NCBI GenBank assembly: GCA_965200825.1
Contig: OZ241385.1
Span: forward strand, 434,001-498,000
Source of the DNA: Bin80 sp026709335
GTDB taxonomy: Bacteria > Bacteroidota > Rhodothermia > Rhodothermales > Bin80
Direction: 5' to 3'
Length of the DNA stretch: 64,000 bases
This document shows, one piece after another, positions 35,371 through 43,276 of this stretch. The notes beneath the pieces are model-generated. The model made no database searches, was not told the DNA's origin, and saw nothing but the letters and a program-made list of their open reading frames with translations. Every line of letters begins with the position of its first letter. Position 1 is the first letter of the stretch. The position numbers and the translations under genes are program-made.

Positions 35371-36998
35371 GAGCCTCTTGCAAAACCTCTGAGCTCGAAG
35401 AACTGAGGGACAAAAGAAGATAGTACTGTTTATTCTTCAGGCCCTGTTTTGTTCCCAAAAAAGGGAAGATTTTCGATCAGTTTCCTTGGAAGCCCTGTCT
35501 TTTTCGAATTTCGTAGAACATGCGCCTTCATTTCATCTGTTTGGGGGCATAATTCGTACCGATTCCCCCCACCAATCCTACGAGTCCCTGATTTCAGAAC
35601 CCCAAATTTTGATTCTTAAACGCAGATTGAACCCGTTTACTGGATCAATCGGAGCATTTGGTCTACCGTGAGCACCACCACGCCAAACATCAGGTGACAC
35701 CTTACTTTCTCATGTCCACGCACTCGAAGATTGCGTGCGCCAAACTCATCCTTCAACCGTCCAAACGCCCGCTCTACGGTAGATCGCTCTTTGTAACGTT
35801 CCCGCTCCGCAGGAACGAAATTTGCATGCCGCCGTGCCTTTAGCTCCCGGTCATGCGCCGCTTTTTGATTGCGCGGATTCTTGTCAATGATCGGAACCCG
35901 TCCAGCAGCTCGGCTCTCTGCGTATAGATCCTCTGCGTCATAGGCACTGTCCATGATCTCATACAGATACGCAACCTGTTGCTCCGTGATTCGAGACAGT
36001 GGAATGGCTGCCTGACTATCATGCATGGACGCAGACGTTACCATACAACTGATAGGAATACCACCATCCGCAGTATCCATGTGGAGCTTATATCCAATCC
36101 ATTTCGTCGTATGCCCCTTTGCATTCCGCTTGCATCCCACGGTACAGTCGTTTGGAAGATCCTCCAACATTTCGTCTACGTCCATCGTCCGTTGTTTTTC
36201 CATGCGACGAAGTTCCTTGGGCCGTTCTTCTCCCTTTTTCGGACGTCCACGCTTTTTCGGGGCAGGGGCAGGAGCTTCCTTCTTTGGAACCGGTTTCTCT
36301 CGGGCCTCAATCGCCGTGGAATCCCGAGAAATATGGCCCACCAACTCTCCGTCATACCCTTCTGCAATCAAGGCCTCATGAATTCGGTTCGGGAGCTGAT
36401 TGTGCGCAAACTCTCGGAACGCACGCGAAAACGTGGATTCACTGGGCACGGTCAGATCGCTGGGCCAGCCACAAATGGACCGAAGGATCGAATCGGTCAA
36501 CAGCCGCTCTCGGAGCGCTGACGTCGTCTGGATATTCAAGACCATCTTCGCCATAAAACTCCGCGCAAGACTCGCGCGATGCGCTTCCGGGCGTCCTCCA
36601 TATCGACCGGGCAACGAGCGCGGAAGATGATCGTCCACTCGTGCTATTTCAAGCACCATCATCAGCTTCTGGTACCGCTTGGGGAGTGAGCCAAACTGCC
36701 GTTCCAGCCACGGAAACAATTCTTGCTGGCAACTGATATAAAAGCCTCGTATTTTCTTTTTAAGGGACATGGGAACCTCCGTTTTTGTGTTTGGATTTTG
36801 ATACCCTAAAGATACGAAATCTGGAGGATTCCGTCCCTTATTTTAACTCCGGAATAAGAGTCAATCTGGTATGTTTCGAGACAGAAAAAAATAATTTGAC
36901 CAGGTTCCCAAAAGGCGATCTAAATTGCCCGAATTGGATGCGCAGAGGTCGGGAATTTTTCAAAAAATACCCCGATCCAGAGGTTTTGCAAGAGGCTC
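35371..36998 (-). mobile_element. complete IS4/IS5-superfamily insertion sequence with TATA target duplication
   Basis: The ends are inverted repeats: GAGCCTCTTGCAAAACCTCT at the left, and CAGAGGTTTTGCAAGAGGCTC in the right end (first 20 identical after reverse complement). TATA flanks both sides (35367-35370 and 36999-37002), and removing the element with one TATA restores the reading frame of the host gene. The length is 1628 bp with one transposase gene. The same left end occurs alone at 18620-18724. Confidence 0.88.
35637..36770 (-). CDS. IS4/IS5-superfamily transposase (DDE)
   Basis: A 377-residue transposase. The N-terminal DUF772-like domain (GGRPEAHRASLARSFMAKMV, PSESTFSRAFREF) is followed by the DDE core: Asp in GHISRDSTAIEARE, Asp in MDSAYDAEDLYAE and Glu in RSTVERAFGRLKDEFG. 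A Lys/Pro-rich linker (PAPAPKKRGRPKKGEER) is inserted after the first Asp. All residues are present and no frame break is seen, so the element may be active. The exact family within the superfamily (IS1182-like or IS5-like) is not settled from the sequence alone. It is oriented opposite to the interrupted oxidoreductase gene. Confidence 0.9.
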   Translation of the reverse strand: MSLKKKIRGFYISCQQELFPWLERQFGSLPKRYQKLMMVLEIARVDDHLPRSLPGRYGGRPEAHRASLARSFMAKMVLNIQTTSALRERLLTDSILRSICGWPSDLTVPSESTFSRAFREFAHNQLPNRIHEALIAEGYDGELVGHISRDSTAIEAREKPVPKKEAPAPAPKKRGRPKKGEERPKELRRMEKQRTMDVDEMLEDLPNDCTVGCKRNAKGHTTKWIGYKLHMDTADGGIPISCMVTSASMHDSQAAIPLSRITEQQVAYLYEIMDSAYDAEDLYAESRAAGRVPIIDKNPRNQKAAHDRELKARRHANFVPAERERYKERSTVERAFGRLKDEFGARNLRVRGHEKVRCHLMFGVVVLTVDQMLRLIQ

Positions 36999-37601
36999 TA
37001 TAGTTTGTGGAGAACTTATCGGATATTGAATCCGGGGCCAGTGATCAGCGTGCAATCCAATGCAGCGACTGGAGCGGCCATTGTCAGAAATCAGAGCCAA
37101 TGGCGGCGCTCGAAGGTTGCATTCCCCACTGCCAGCATGGTTCATTTTGAACACCGAGATGTTGATATTTTCTGGTATGATGGAGGGATGAAACCACGCA
37201 TTCCCAAAGGATTGCTGGCATCGGGTGAGGCGCTTCCCATGGAAGGAGCCCTGTATGTAGGAGAACATGGAGTGATCATGGGCAACGACTTTCTATCGAA
37301 AAGTTTTCGTCTTCTGCCTGAACGTCAAATGATCAATGAGCAAGGATCCATTCCAATTAAGCGACCGGTTGAAGCGGTGAAAAATTTGACAGATGAGTAT
37401 GTAGATGCAATTCGAGAGGGAAAACAAAGTCGGGGAAGCTATATTAATGTTGCGAATCTTGCCGAAGCCTGTGCGCTCGCAAACATATCTCTGCGTACAG
37501 ATGAACATATCACTTGGGATGCGGTGAATCAGAACATTACAAGCGGCAACGTCCCACAGGAGTACATCACACGTGAATACCGTGAGGGCTGGTCTGTCTG
37601 A
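36999..37601 (+). pseudogene. Gfo/Idh/MocA-family oxidoreductase 3, 3' part after the IS
   Basis: Starting at the second TATA, the frame continues the interrupted gene: SLWRTYRILNPGPVISVQSN, KPRIPKGLLASGEALPMEG, FRLLPERQMINEQGSIPI and the normal C-terminus TWDAVNQNITSGNVPQEY. A TTG at 37005 could in principle start translation but no ribosome-binding site is seen. The intact ancestral protein would be about 500 residues from the MDRREF start. No further mutations have accumulated in this half, so the insertion appears recent. Confidence 0.88.
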
Positions 37602-37688
37602 ATCTAGGCTCCGGGCATGCTCGATCAATCATTGGTAGCAATGATACCGTCTTGGTAGGCAGGTTGAAATTTTGTCTGTATTCAATTG

Positions 37689-38045
37689 GGTTCTACTACA
37701 ATTTGTATGGAATGATTAATTTTGGTTGAACGAACCTTAAACTCATTTTCGAATGCAAAGCAACGTAATCGATTCCATCATGGAGTACTCCTTTGGGTCA
37801 TCAGTGTGGAAGAGTCGGGCGTGAACGAAGTCATGAAGATTGCCCAGATGTTTCAGAATCATCTTCACGGGGTTTGTAACGCGCTTTGTCACCCACAATC
37901 CAATGCCAAAGCGGAGCGAATGAATGGAAAATCCAAGAGGTCAAAACGATCGGTAGAGGATACAGGAAATTTGAAAACTTCAGATCCGCCATCCTCTTCT
38001 TCTGCGGTGGCCTAGCGCTTTATCCACAACAATCGTAGTAGTACC
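37689..38045 (+). mobile_element. internally deleted ISL3 derivative, copy A (357 bp)
   Basis: Both ISL3-type termini are kept: GGTTCTACTACAATTTG at the left, and the right end reverse-complements to GGTACTACTACGATTGTTG. Between them only the transposase C-terminus remains (VNEVMKIAQMFQNHLHGVCN, ending near the LALYPQQS codons), frameshifted by a missing A in the NGKIQE region. It is nearly identical to copy B at 39971. No 8-bp target duplication is visible. The element is non-autonomous and MITE-like. Confidence 0.85.
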
Positions 38046-38306
38046 TCACTTTCTTATCTCTTTCATGGTTTTCATCTGCCATCGGGTTTCCTTAGAATCA
38101 CCCAGTGGGGATTATCAATATACGTGAACTACTTTCAAGGTTTAGTGTTATTAGAATATAGGTTTGGCCTTAGAATGAACCCCATCCCATCAAATGAACG
38201 GGTGAGATTGATGAGCCTTATTACTGGTGCTTCTTTCATCATGTCCTCTTATAAAATTCCCCATCAATGATCTGGCTTTCATTCTCTCAAGCACTGATCC
38301 TAATTC
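38046..38306. promoter_or_regulatory. upstream region of the DUF4365 gene pair
   Basis: The 260 bp between ISL3 derivative A and the gene pair hold no coding sequence. The promoter of the pair should be here or inside the element end. No inverted-repeat operator was recognised. Confidence 0.3.
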
Positions 38307-38807
38307 ATGAAAACTACCCTACTGACTCAATCAGATCAAAAGGAGGCACTTTCACATGTGTATGTGAGGTCACTCGCTGCTATATCTGGTTTTATTACGT
38401 CTGTACCAGAGCAAGATCGTGATAGTGTTGACTTACGAATCCAGGCTGGCGGTTCTCGTAGGCCTGCCTTAGATCTACAATTAAAGGCCACAACTAAATT
38501 ATCGGCTAACCAAGAAGGTGCTCTAAATTTTCGCATCTCTATTAAAAACTACAGAGATCTTCGCGACAAGACGCAAACTCCGCGATTGCTCGTTGTATTG
38601 AAACTACCAGAGGACCCGTCAAAATGGTTGATGGTAACTCCTGAAAAACTTATACTTCATAGTCATGCCTATTGGCTTAGTTTACAAAAGGGTTATGAGG
38701 ACGTGGCTGATCAAGAAACGATTACGGTCCATATTCCTCAAAAAAATGTACTCAATGTTGAAACTTTGAAAACCCTAATTGAACAATCCAGAACTGGTAC
38801 AATCTAA
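38307..38807 (+). CDS. DUF4365-family PD-(D/E)XK-like nuclease-fold protein
   Basis: A 166-residue protein with a putative nuclease core SVDLRIQAGGSRRP then ALDLQLKATTK, in which Asp and Gln-x-Lys match the modified PD-(D/E)XK pattern of DUF4365. The N-terminal helix HVYVRSLAAISGFIT and the C-terminal YWLSLQKGYEDVADQETITV also fit the family. DUF4365 domains occur alone or fused in genes associated with defence islands and toxin-like contexts, but biochemical activity is unproven. The TAA stop overlaps the ATG of the next gene (TAATG), so the two are translationally coupled. The pair lies between two ISL3-derived elements. Confidence 0.8.
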   Translation: MKTTLLTQSDQKEALSHVYVRSLAAISGFITSVPEQDRDSVDLRIQAGGSRRPALDLQLKATTKLSANQEGALNFRISIKNYRDLRDKTQTPRLLVVLKLPEDPSKWLMVTPEKLILHSHAYWLSLQKGYEDVADQETITVHIPQKNVLNVETLKTLIEQSRTGTI

Positions 38808-39955
38808 TGAGATTCAGCATTCATGATCGAGATTCATTACTGGCCATCACGCCGGTTGCTCTTTCCACATATGCAAATACAGCTGGGTGGGAGCGGCAAG
38901 GGACATACCGTGAGCATTCGGATATTTATACTGGTGAAAATCTTCCAGAAATCATTGTTCCTCGAACCGATCGCTTAGGAGATTATGCGAGCGTGGTTGT
39001 TGAATTGATTCGGATGTTTGCCCAAGTCAAACATCAAGATGAGTCAAGTGTGTATCGATCACTTTTGACTACAGACCGTGATATCGTTCGTTTACGTACG
39101 GGAGATGAAGAGAAGGGTAATTTATCCCTTGACCAAGGCGTTGACTTAATTAGCGGTGCCCGTGATATGTTGAAGGCAGTGGCATGCTCTCTGGGGAATC
39201 CCAAAATGGTGTACCGGGCTGGGGCACATCAAAGTGCGCGTGATCTGCTTTCCAGGGTCCGTCTTGGACATACTGAGCGGGGTAGCTATGTGATTACATT
39301 GGTGATGCCAGTTTTGCCGCCTCCGACACCAGTAATGTTTCCAGATGACTCAGGATCAGACTTACCAATTGAACGACTTCTCACTGTTCGCTTAATGAAG
39401 GCTCTTTTCGCTGCACGTTCAGCAACAGAGGAAGCTGTATCTGGCGGTGCAAATTCTTTTAGGGAAGCCGTGGAAGATGGAGTGAGTGCCAACCTTTGCG
39501 AAGCTTTGGTACAGATCATTGATTCTTCCGATACACTTGACGTAAATGTGACTTGGGCCAGTAGTCAGCCTAACGAACTGTTGCATAAGACAGCCTTCTT
39601 TAGTCGTACAGATCTGCCCATATTACGCAGTGCTGCGCGGTCGTTTAGAGAGTATTCCCCCAAACCTGATGTTCGCCTGTATGGATATGTACGACTACTG
39701 GAACGAGGACCAGAGGAAGAAGATGGGACGATTCGTCTAAATACAATGGTAGACAATAAGAACGTATCCGTTACGGCGATGTTGGGACGCCAGGACTATG
39801 AACGGGCGGTTCAAGCTCATCGTGATAAAGCATTGGTTATTCTTTCTGGTGATCTTGAGCACTTTGGACACCGATGGAAGCTATTGAACTCACAATTTGA
39901 GGGAGTGCTTAGAGACGAAGAATGTGATCTTGTTGAGCAGTCATCTGTGATGTGA
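38807..39955 (+). CDS. unknown 382-residue protein coupled to DUF4365
   Basis: I do not recognise a named family. The start ATG shares its A with the preceding stop. The protein begins MRFSIHDRDSLLAITPVALS, has no signal peptide or membrane segment, and shows an N-terminal mixed alpha/beta part, a helical middle (LSLDQGVDLISGARDMLKAV, LTVRLMKALFAARSATEEAV) and a C-terminal beta-rich part (DVRLYGYVRLLERGPEEEDG, LNTMVDNKNVSVTAM, KALVILSGDLEHFGHRWKLL) that may be a small OB- or SH3-like fold. The fixed pairing and mobile context suggest that it is the partner, sensor or immunity factor of the nuclease-fold protein; this is inference. Confidence 0.8.
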   Translation: MRFSIHDRDSLLAITPVALSTYANTAGWERQGTYREHSDIYTGENLPEIIVPRTDRLGDYASVVVELIRMFAQVKHQDESSVYRSLLTTDRDIVRLRTGDEEKGNLSLDQGVDLISGARDMLKAVACSLGNPKMVYRAGAHQSARDLLSRVRLGHTERGSYVITLVMPVLPPPTPVMFPDDSGSDLPIERLLTVRLMKALFAARSATEEAVSGGANSFREAVEDGVSANLCEALVQIIDSSDTLDVNVTWASSQPNELLHKTAFFSRTDLPILRSAARSFREYSPKPDVRLYGYVRLLERGPEEEDGTIRLNTMVDNKNVSVTAMLGRQDYERAVQAHRDKALVILSGDLEHFGHRWKLLNSQFEGVLRDEECDLVEQSSVM

Positions 39956-39970
39956 GTGCTTCAAAGAAAA

Positions 39971-40324
39971 GGTTCTACTACAATTTGTATAGAATGATTA
40001 ATTTTGGTTGAACGAACCTTACCTCATTTTTGAATGCAAAGCAACGTAATCGATTCCATCATGGAGTACTCCTTTGGGTCACCAGTGTGGAAGAGTCGAG
40101 CGTGAACGAAGTCATGAAGATTGCCCAGATGTTTCAGAATCATCTTCACGGGGTTTGTAACGTGCTTTGTTATCCACAATCCAATGCCAAAGCGGAGCGA
40201 ATGAATGGAAAAATCCAAGAGGTCAAAAAGATCGGTAGAGGATACAGGAAATTTGAAAACTTCAGATCCGCCATCCTCTTCCGCGGTGGTCTGGCGCTTT
40301 ATCCACAACAATCGTAGTAGCACC
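39971..40324 (+). mobile_element. internally deleted ISL3 derivative, copy B (354 bp)
   Basis: Same structure and orientation as copy A at 37689, with the termini GGTTCTACTAC and, reverse-complemented, GGTGCTACTACGATTG. The residual transposase C-terminus is in frame here (ERMNGKIQEVKKIGRGYRKF through GGLALYPQQS). It begins 15 bp after the stop of the 382-residue protein. The shared internal deletion shows that A and B descend from one defective element. Confidence 0.85.
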
Positions 40325-40464
40325 AAAAATTCAAACCCTAAAAACCGTGGCATGTAGTCCCTTACGGATAGGCTGCAAATTTGTCAGATATTTTTCGAAT
40401 CAGGCATCATATAAGAGGAGTTGAGTTGCCTGTGTGTGTCTTTTACGCAACTGTTATGGAAAAT

Positions 40465-40481
40465 AGTGACATCTTGTCACT
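40465..40481. promoter_or_regulatory. palindrome upstream of clpB, possible operator
   Basis: AGTGACATCTTGTCACT is a perfect 7-bp inverted repeat with a 3-bp centre, 70 bp before the clpB ATG. A second pair, GTGTCGTT at 40482-40489 and AACGACAC at 40539-40546, lies just downstream. It is not a CIRCE element. A role in heat-shock control of clpB is inferred from position only. Confidence 0.4.
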
Positions 40482-40550
40482 GTGTCGTTCTGTGGAATGC
40501 TTTTGGATTCTTGGCAAGTCAGGTTTACACATTGACAAAACGACACTGTT

Positions 40551-43169
40551 ATGAACTTAAATAAGTACACAGTTAAGGCACAGGAGGCAGTTCAGAAAGC
40601 ACTCGAAATTGCTGCTGGTAATAATCATCAGGGATTGGCGCCTGCTCACCTGTTGAAAGCATTTTTGACGGACCCTAATAGCATAGGATCGACAATCATG
40701 CAACGATTGGGTGCAGATTTTCGGGGATTGGAAAGTGAGCTGGATCAGCTTCTTGAAAAATTACCGGTGGTTACAGGGTCCTCGGTCGAGGGAGGATTTC
40801 TGACCAGTGAATTAAAGCAGGTTTTTGATCAGGCTCTCAAAGAAGCTCAAGCGTTGAAAGATGAGTTTATCAGCAGCGAGCATCTGTTGATTGCCATGGC
40901 CGAGTCCAAGGGGTCTGTACGTGATGCGATGAGTCGTCGAGGGATCACAAAAAAGTCCATCTTGGAAATCCTTCAAAGCGTTCGGGGGAATCGGCGGGTT
41001 ACGGATCAGCATGCCGAAGACAGTTATCAAGCACTTGAACGGTTCACCCGAAATCTCAATGAATTAGCTTCAACAGGCAAAATTGATCCTGTGATTGGAC
41101 GAGATGAGGAGATTCGGCGTGTATTACAGATTCTCTCACGGCGGACAAAAAATAACCCCATTCTCATTGGCGAAGCCGGTGTAGGGAAGACTGCAATTGC
41201 AGAGGGAATTGCGATTCGGATTGTACAGGGAGATGTTCCCGAAGGCTTAAAGTCAAGGCGATTACATGCCCTGGATATGGGGGCGCTGATTGCTGGCGCC
41301 AAGTATCGAGGAGAGTTTGAGGACCGACTGAAAGCTGTCGTCAAAGAGGTGACAGATGCAAATGGGGAAATTCTGTTATTTATAGACGAAATCCATACGC
41401 TGGTCGGAGCCGGGGCTGCAGAAGGCGCAATGGATGCCGCAAATATTCTAAAGCCGGCTTTGGCTCGTGGGGACTTGCGTGCCATTGGTGCAACGACCCT
41501 GGATGAATATCGAAAGTACTTTGAAAAAGACAAGGCACTCGAACGAAGATTTCAGACGGTCATGGTTCGAGAGCCGGAACTCGATGATGCAATTTCAATC
41601 TTAAGAGGAATTCGCGAGCGCTACGAAGTTCATCACGGGGTGCGAATCAACGATGCCGCAATTGTGGCTGCTGCCCAGCTAAGTAACCGATATATTGGAG
41701 ATCGTTACTTGCCTGACAAAGCGATTGATTTGGTAGATGAAGCCATGGCCCGTCTGCGTACCGAGATTGATTCGTTGCCGGAAGAGTTGGATTCTCTGGA
41801 GCGCCAGATCAGGCAGCTGGAGATTGAACGAGAAGCACTCAAACGGGAAAAGGACCGAAAAAAACTTGCAACCCTTGAAGAGCAACTGGCAAATCTGATA
41901 GAACAGCGTAGCGGTTTACGCGCCCGGTGGGAGGAAGAAAAACAATTGATCGCTGGCATTCGTGAAGCAAAAGAAAAAATAGAGGAACTGCGCATCAAAG
42001 ACGAAGCGCTTGCCCGTGCAGGCAAGTACGAAGAGGTGGCCAAGATTCGTCATGGTACAATTCCGGAGCTGGAAACAAGAATTCAGGAAACACAAGAGCG
42101 GCTTTTGGAAATGCAGGCGAGTGGAGCACTGCTCAAAGAGGAGGTGGATGCGGAGGATATTGCCGAGATCGTTTCAAAATGGACTGGAATTCCTGTAGCC
42201 AGAATGATGGAAAGTGAACGAATGAAGCTACTCCGCGCTGAAGAGGAGCTCAAATATCGTGTGGTTGGCCAGGATGAAGCGATTAAGGCGATTGCGGATG
42301 CAGTGCGGCGAGGGCGAGCAGGCCTTCAGGAGCAGGGGCGCCCCATCGGGTCGTTTATTTTTCTTGGGTCTACCGGCGTAGGTAAGACAGAATTGGCAAA
42401 AGCTTTAGCCGAATTCCTTTTTGACAATGAGCAGGCGCTCATACGTATTGATATGAGTGAATACCAGGAACGACATACTGTGAGCAGGTTAATTGGAGCA
42501 CCTCCGGGGTATGTAGGATATGAAGAGGGAGGGCAGTTAACCGAGCGGGTTCGGCGTCGCCCATATGCAGTTGTACTGCTGGATGAAATTGAAAAGGCGC
42601 ATCCCGAAGTATTTAATATCCTGCTTCAGGTTCTTGATGAAGGTTGTTTAACAGACAACAAGGGCCGTACAACGGATTTCAAGAATACGATTGTTATCAT
42701 GACCAGCAACCTTGGTAGTGACCTGATTCGGCAGCGGATTGAATCTGGAGATCTGTTTGAGCCTCAGGTGGTTCGGAGAGAAATAATGAGCCTCCTGAAG
42801 GCAAATGTGCGACCAGAATTTCTCAATCGTATTGACGAAATCGTTCTCTTCAACCCGCTGGAGAGAGAAATCATTCGTGAGATTGTGTCCATACAGTTTG
42901 CACGGATTCAACGCTTGGCTCTCGAGAGTAAAGGGGTATCTCTTATTCTCACTGATGGGGCCAAAGATTATTTGGCAGAGGCCGGGTTTGACCAGGCATT
43001 TGGTGCACGTCCTGTTAAGCGCCTACTCCAGCGAGAGATTGTCAATAAGTTGGCGGAAGAGTTTCTTTCCGGCTGGATTTCTGCGGGACAGACCGTGACG
43101 ATAGATGTTGCCCCGGATGCCAGTGGACTTCTTCTGGAAACTGAACCCATGTCGGTTGCAGGCGGGTAG
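40551..43169 (+). CDS. clpB: ATP-dependent disaggregase ClpB
   Basis: ClpB dissolves protein aggregates together with DnaK in the cytoplasm. The 872-residue protein has the N-terminal Clp_N repeats (EAVQKALEIAAGNNHQGLAP), nucleotide domain 1 with GEAGVGKTAIAEG near residue 206 and Walker B ILLFIDEIHTLVGAG, a coiled-coil middle domain (LEELDSLERQIRQLEIERE and onward to about residue 530) and nucleotide domain 2 with GSTGVGKTELAKAL near 605 and VVLLDEIEKAHPEVF. The long middle domain distinguishes ClpB from ClpA/ClpC. Length and motifs are complete. A hairpin terminator follows at 43229. Palindromes upstream may serve stress regulation. Confidence 0.97.
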   Translation: MNLNKYTVKAQEAVQKALEIAAGNNHQGLAPAHLLKAFLTDPNSIGSTIMQRLGADFRGLESELDQLLEKLPVVTGSSVEGGFLTSELKQVFDQALKEAQALKDEFISSEHLLIAMAESKGSVRDAMSRRGITKKSILEILQSVRGNRRVTDQHAEDSYQALERFTRNLNELASTGKIDPVIGRDEEIRRVLQILSRRTKNNPILIGEAGVGKTAIAEGIAIRIVQGDVPEGLKSRRLHALDMGALIAGAKYRGEFEDRLKAVVKEVTDANGEILLFIDEIHTLVGAGAAEGAMDAANILKPALARGDLRAIGATTLDEYRKYFEKDKALERRFQTVMVREPELDDAISILRGIRERYEVHHGVRINDAAIVAAAQLSNRYIGDRYLPDKAIDLVDEAMARLRTEIDSLPEELDSLERQIRQLEIEREALKREKDRKKLATLEEQLANLIEQRSGLRARWEEEKQLIAGIREAKEKIEELRIKDEALARAGKYEEVAKIRHGTIPELETRIQETQERLLEMQASGALLKEEVDAEDIAEIVSKWTGIPVARMMESERMKLLRAEEELKYRVVGQDEAIKAIADAVRRGRAGLQEQGRPIGSFIFLGSTGVGKTELAKALAEFLFDNEQALIRIDMSEYQERHTVSRLIGAPPGYVGYEEGGQLTERVRRRPYAVVLLDEIEKAHPEVFNILLQVLDEGCLTDNKGRTTDFKNTIVIMTSNLGSDLIRQRIESGDLFEPQVVRREIMSLLKANVRPEFLNRIDEIVLFNPLEREIIREIVSIQFARIQRLALESKGVSLILTDGAKDYLAEAGFDQAFGARPVKRLLQREIVNKLAEEFLSGWISAGQTVTIDVAPDASGLLLETEPMSVAGG

Positions 43170-43228
43170 AGGTTGCTGATTGAATTTTATGTAATTATTA
43201 GAAATCTTGTCCTATATTGGGGCCCTAT

Positions 43229-43264
43229 AAAATGGCCGGTATATTAGGTGCCGGCCATTTTTAT
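43229..43264 (+). terminator. rho-independent terminator after clpB
   Basis: Perfect 11-bp stem AAAATGGCCGG / CCGGCCATTTT with an 11-base loop, followed by T residues. It ends only about 13 bp before the smc ATG, so it may also modulate smc expression by read-through. Confidence 0.8.
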
Positions 43265-43276
43265 TGAGTCGACTAC

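Noticed and set aside
37681..40332. 8-bp target duplication around the ISL3 derivatives or the whole cassette
   Set aside because: The flanks TTCAATTG/TCACTTTC, AAAGAAAA/AAAAATTC and the outer pair do not match, so no duplication can be claimed.
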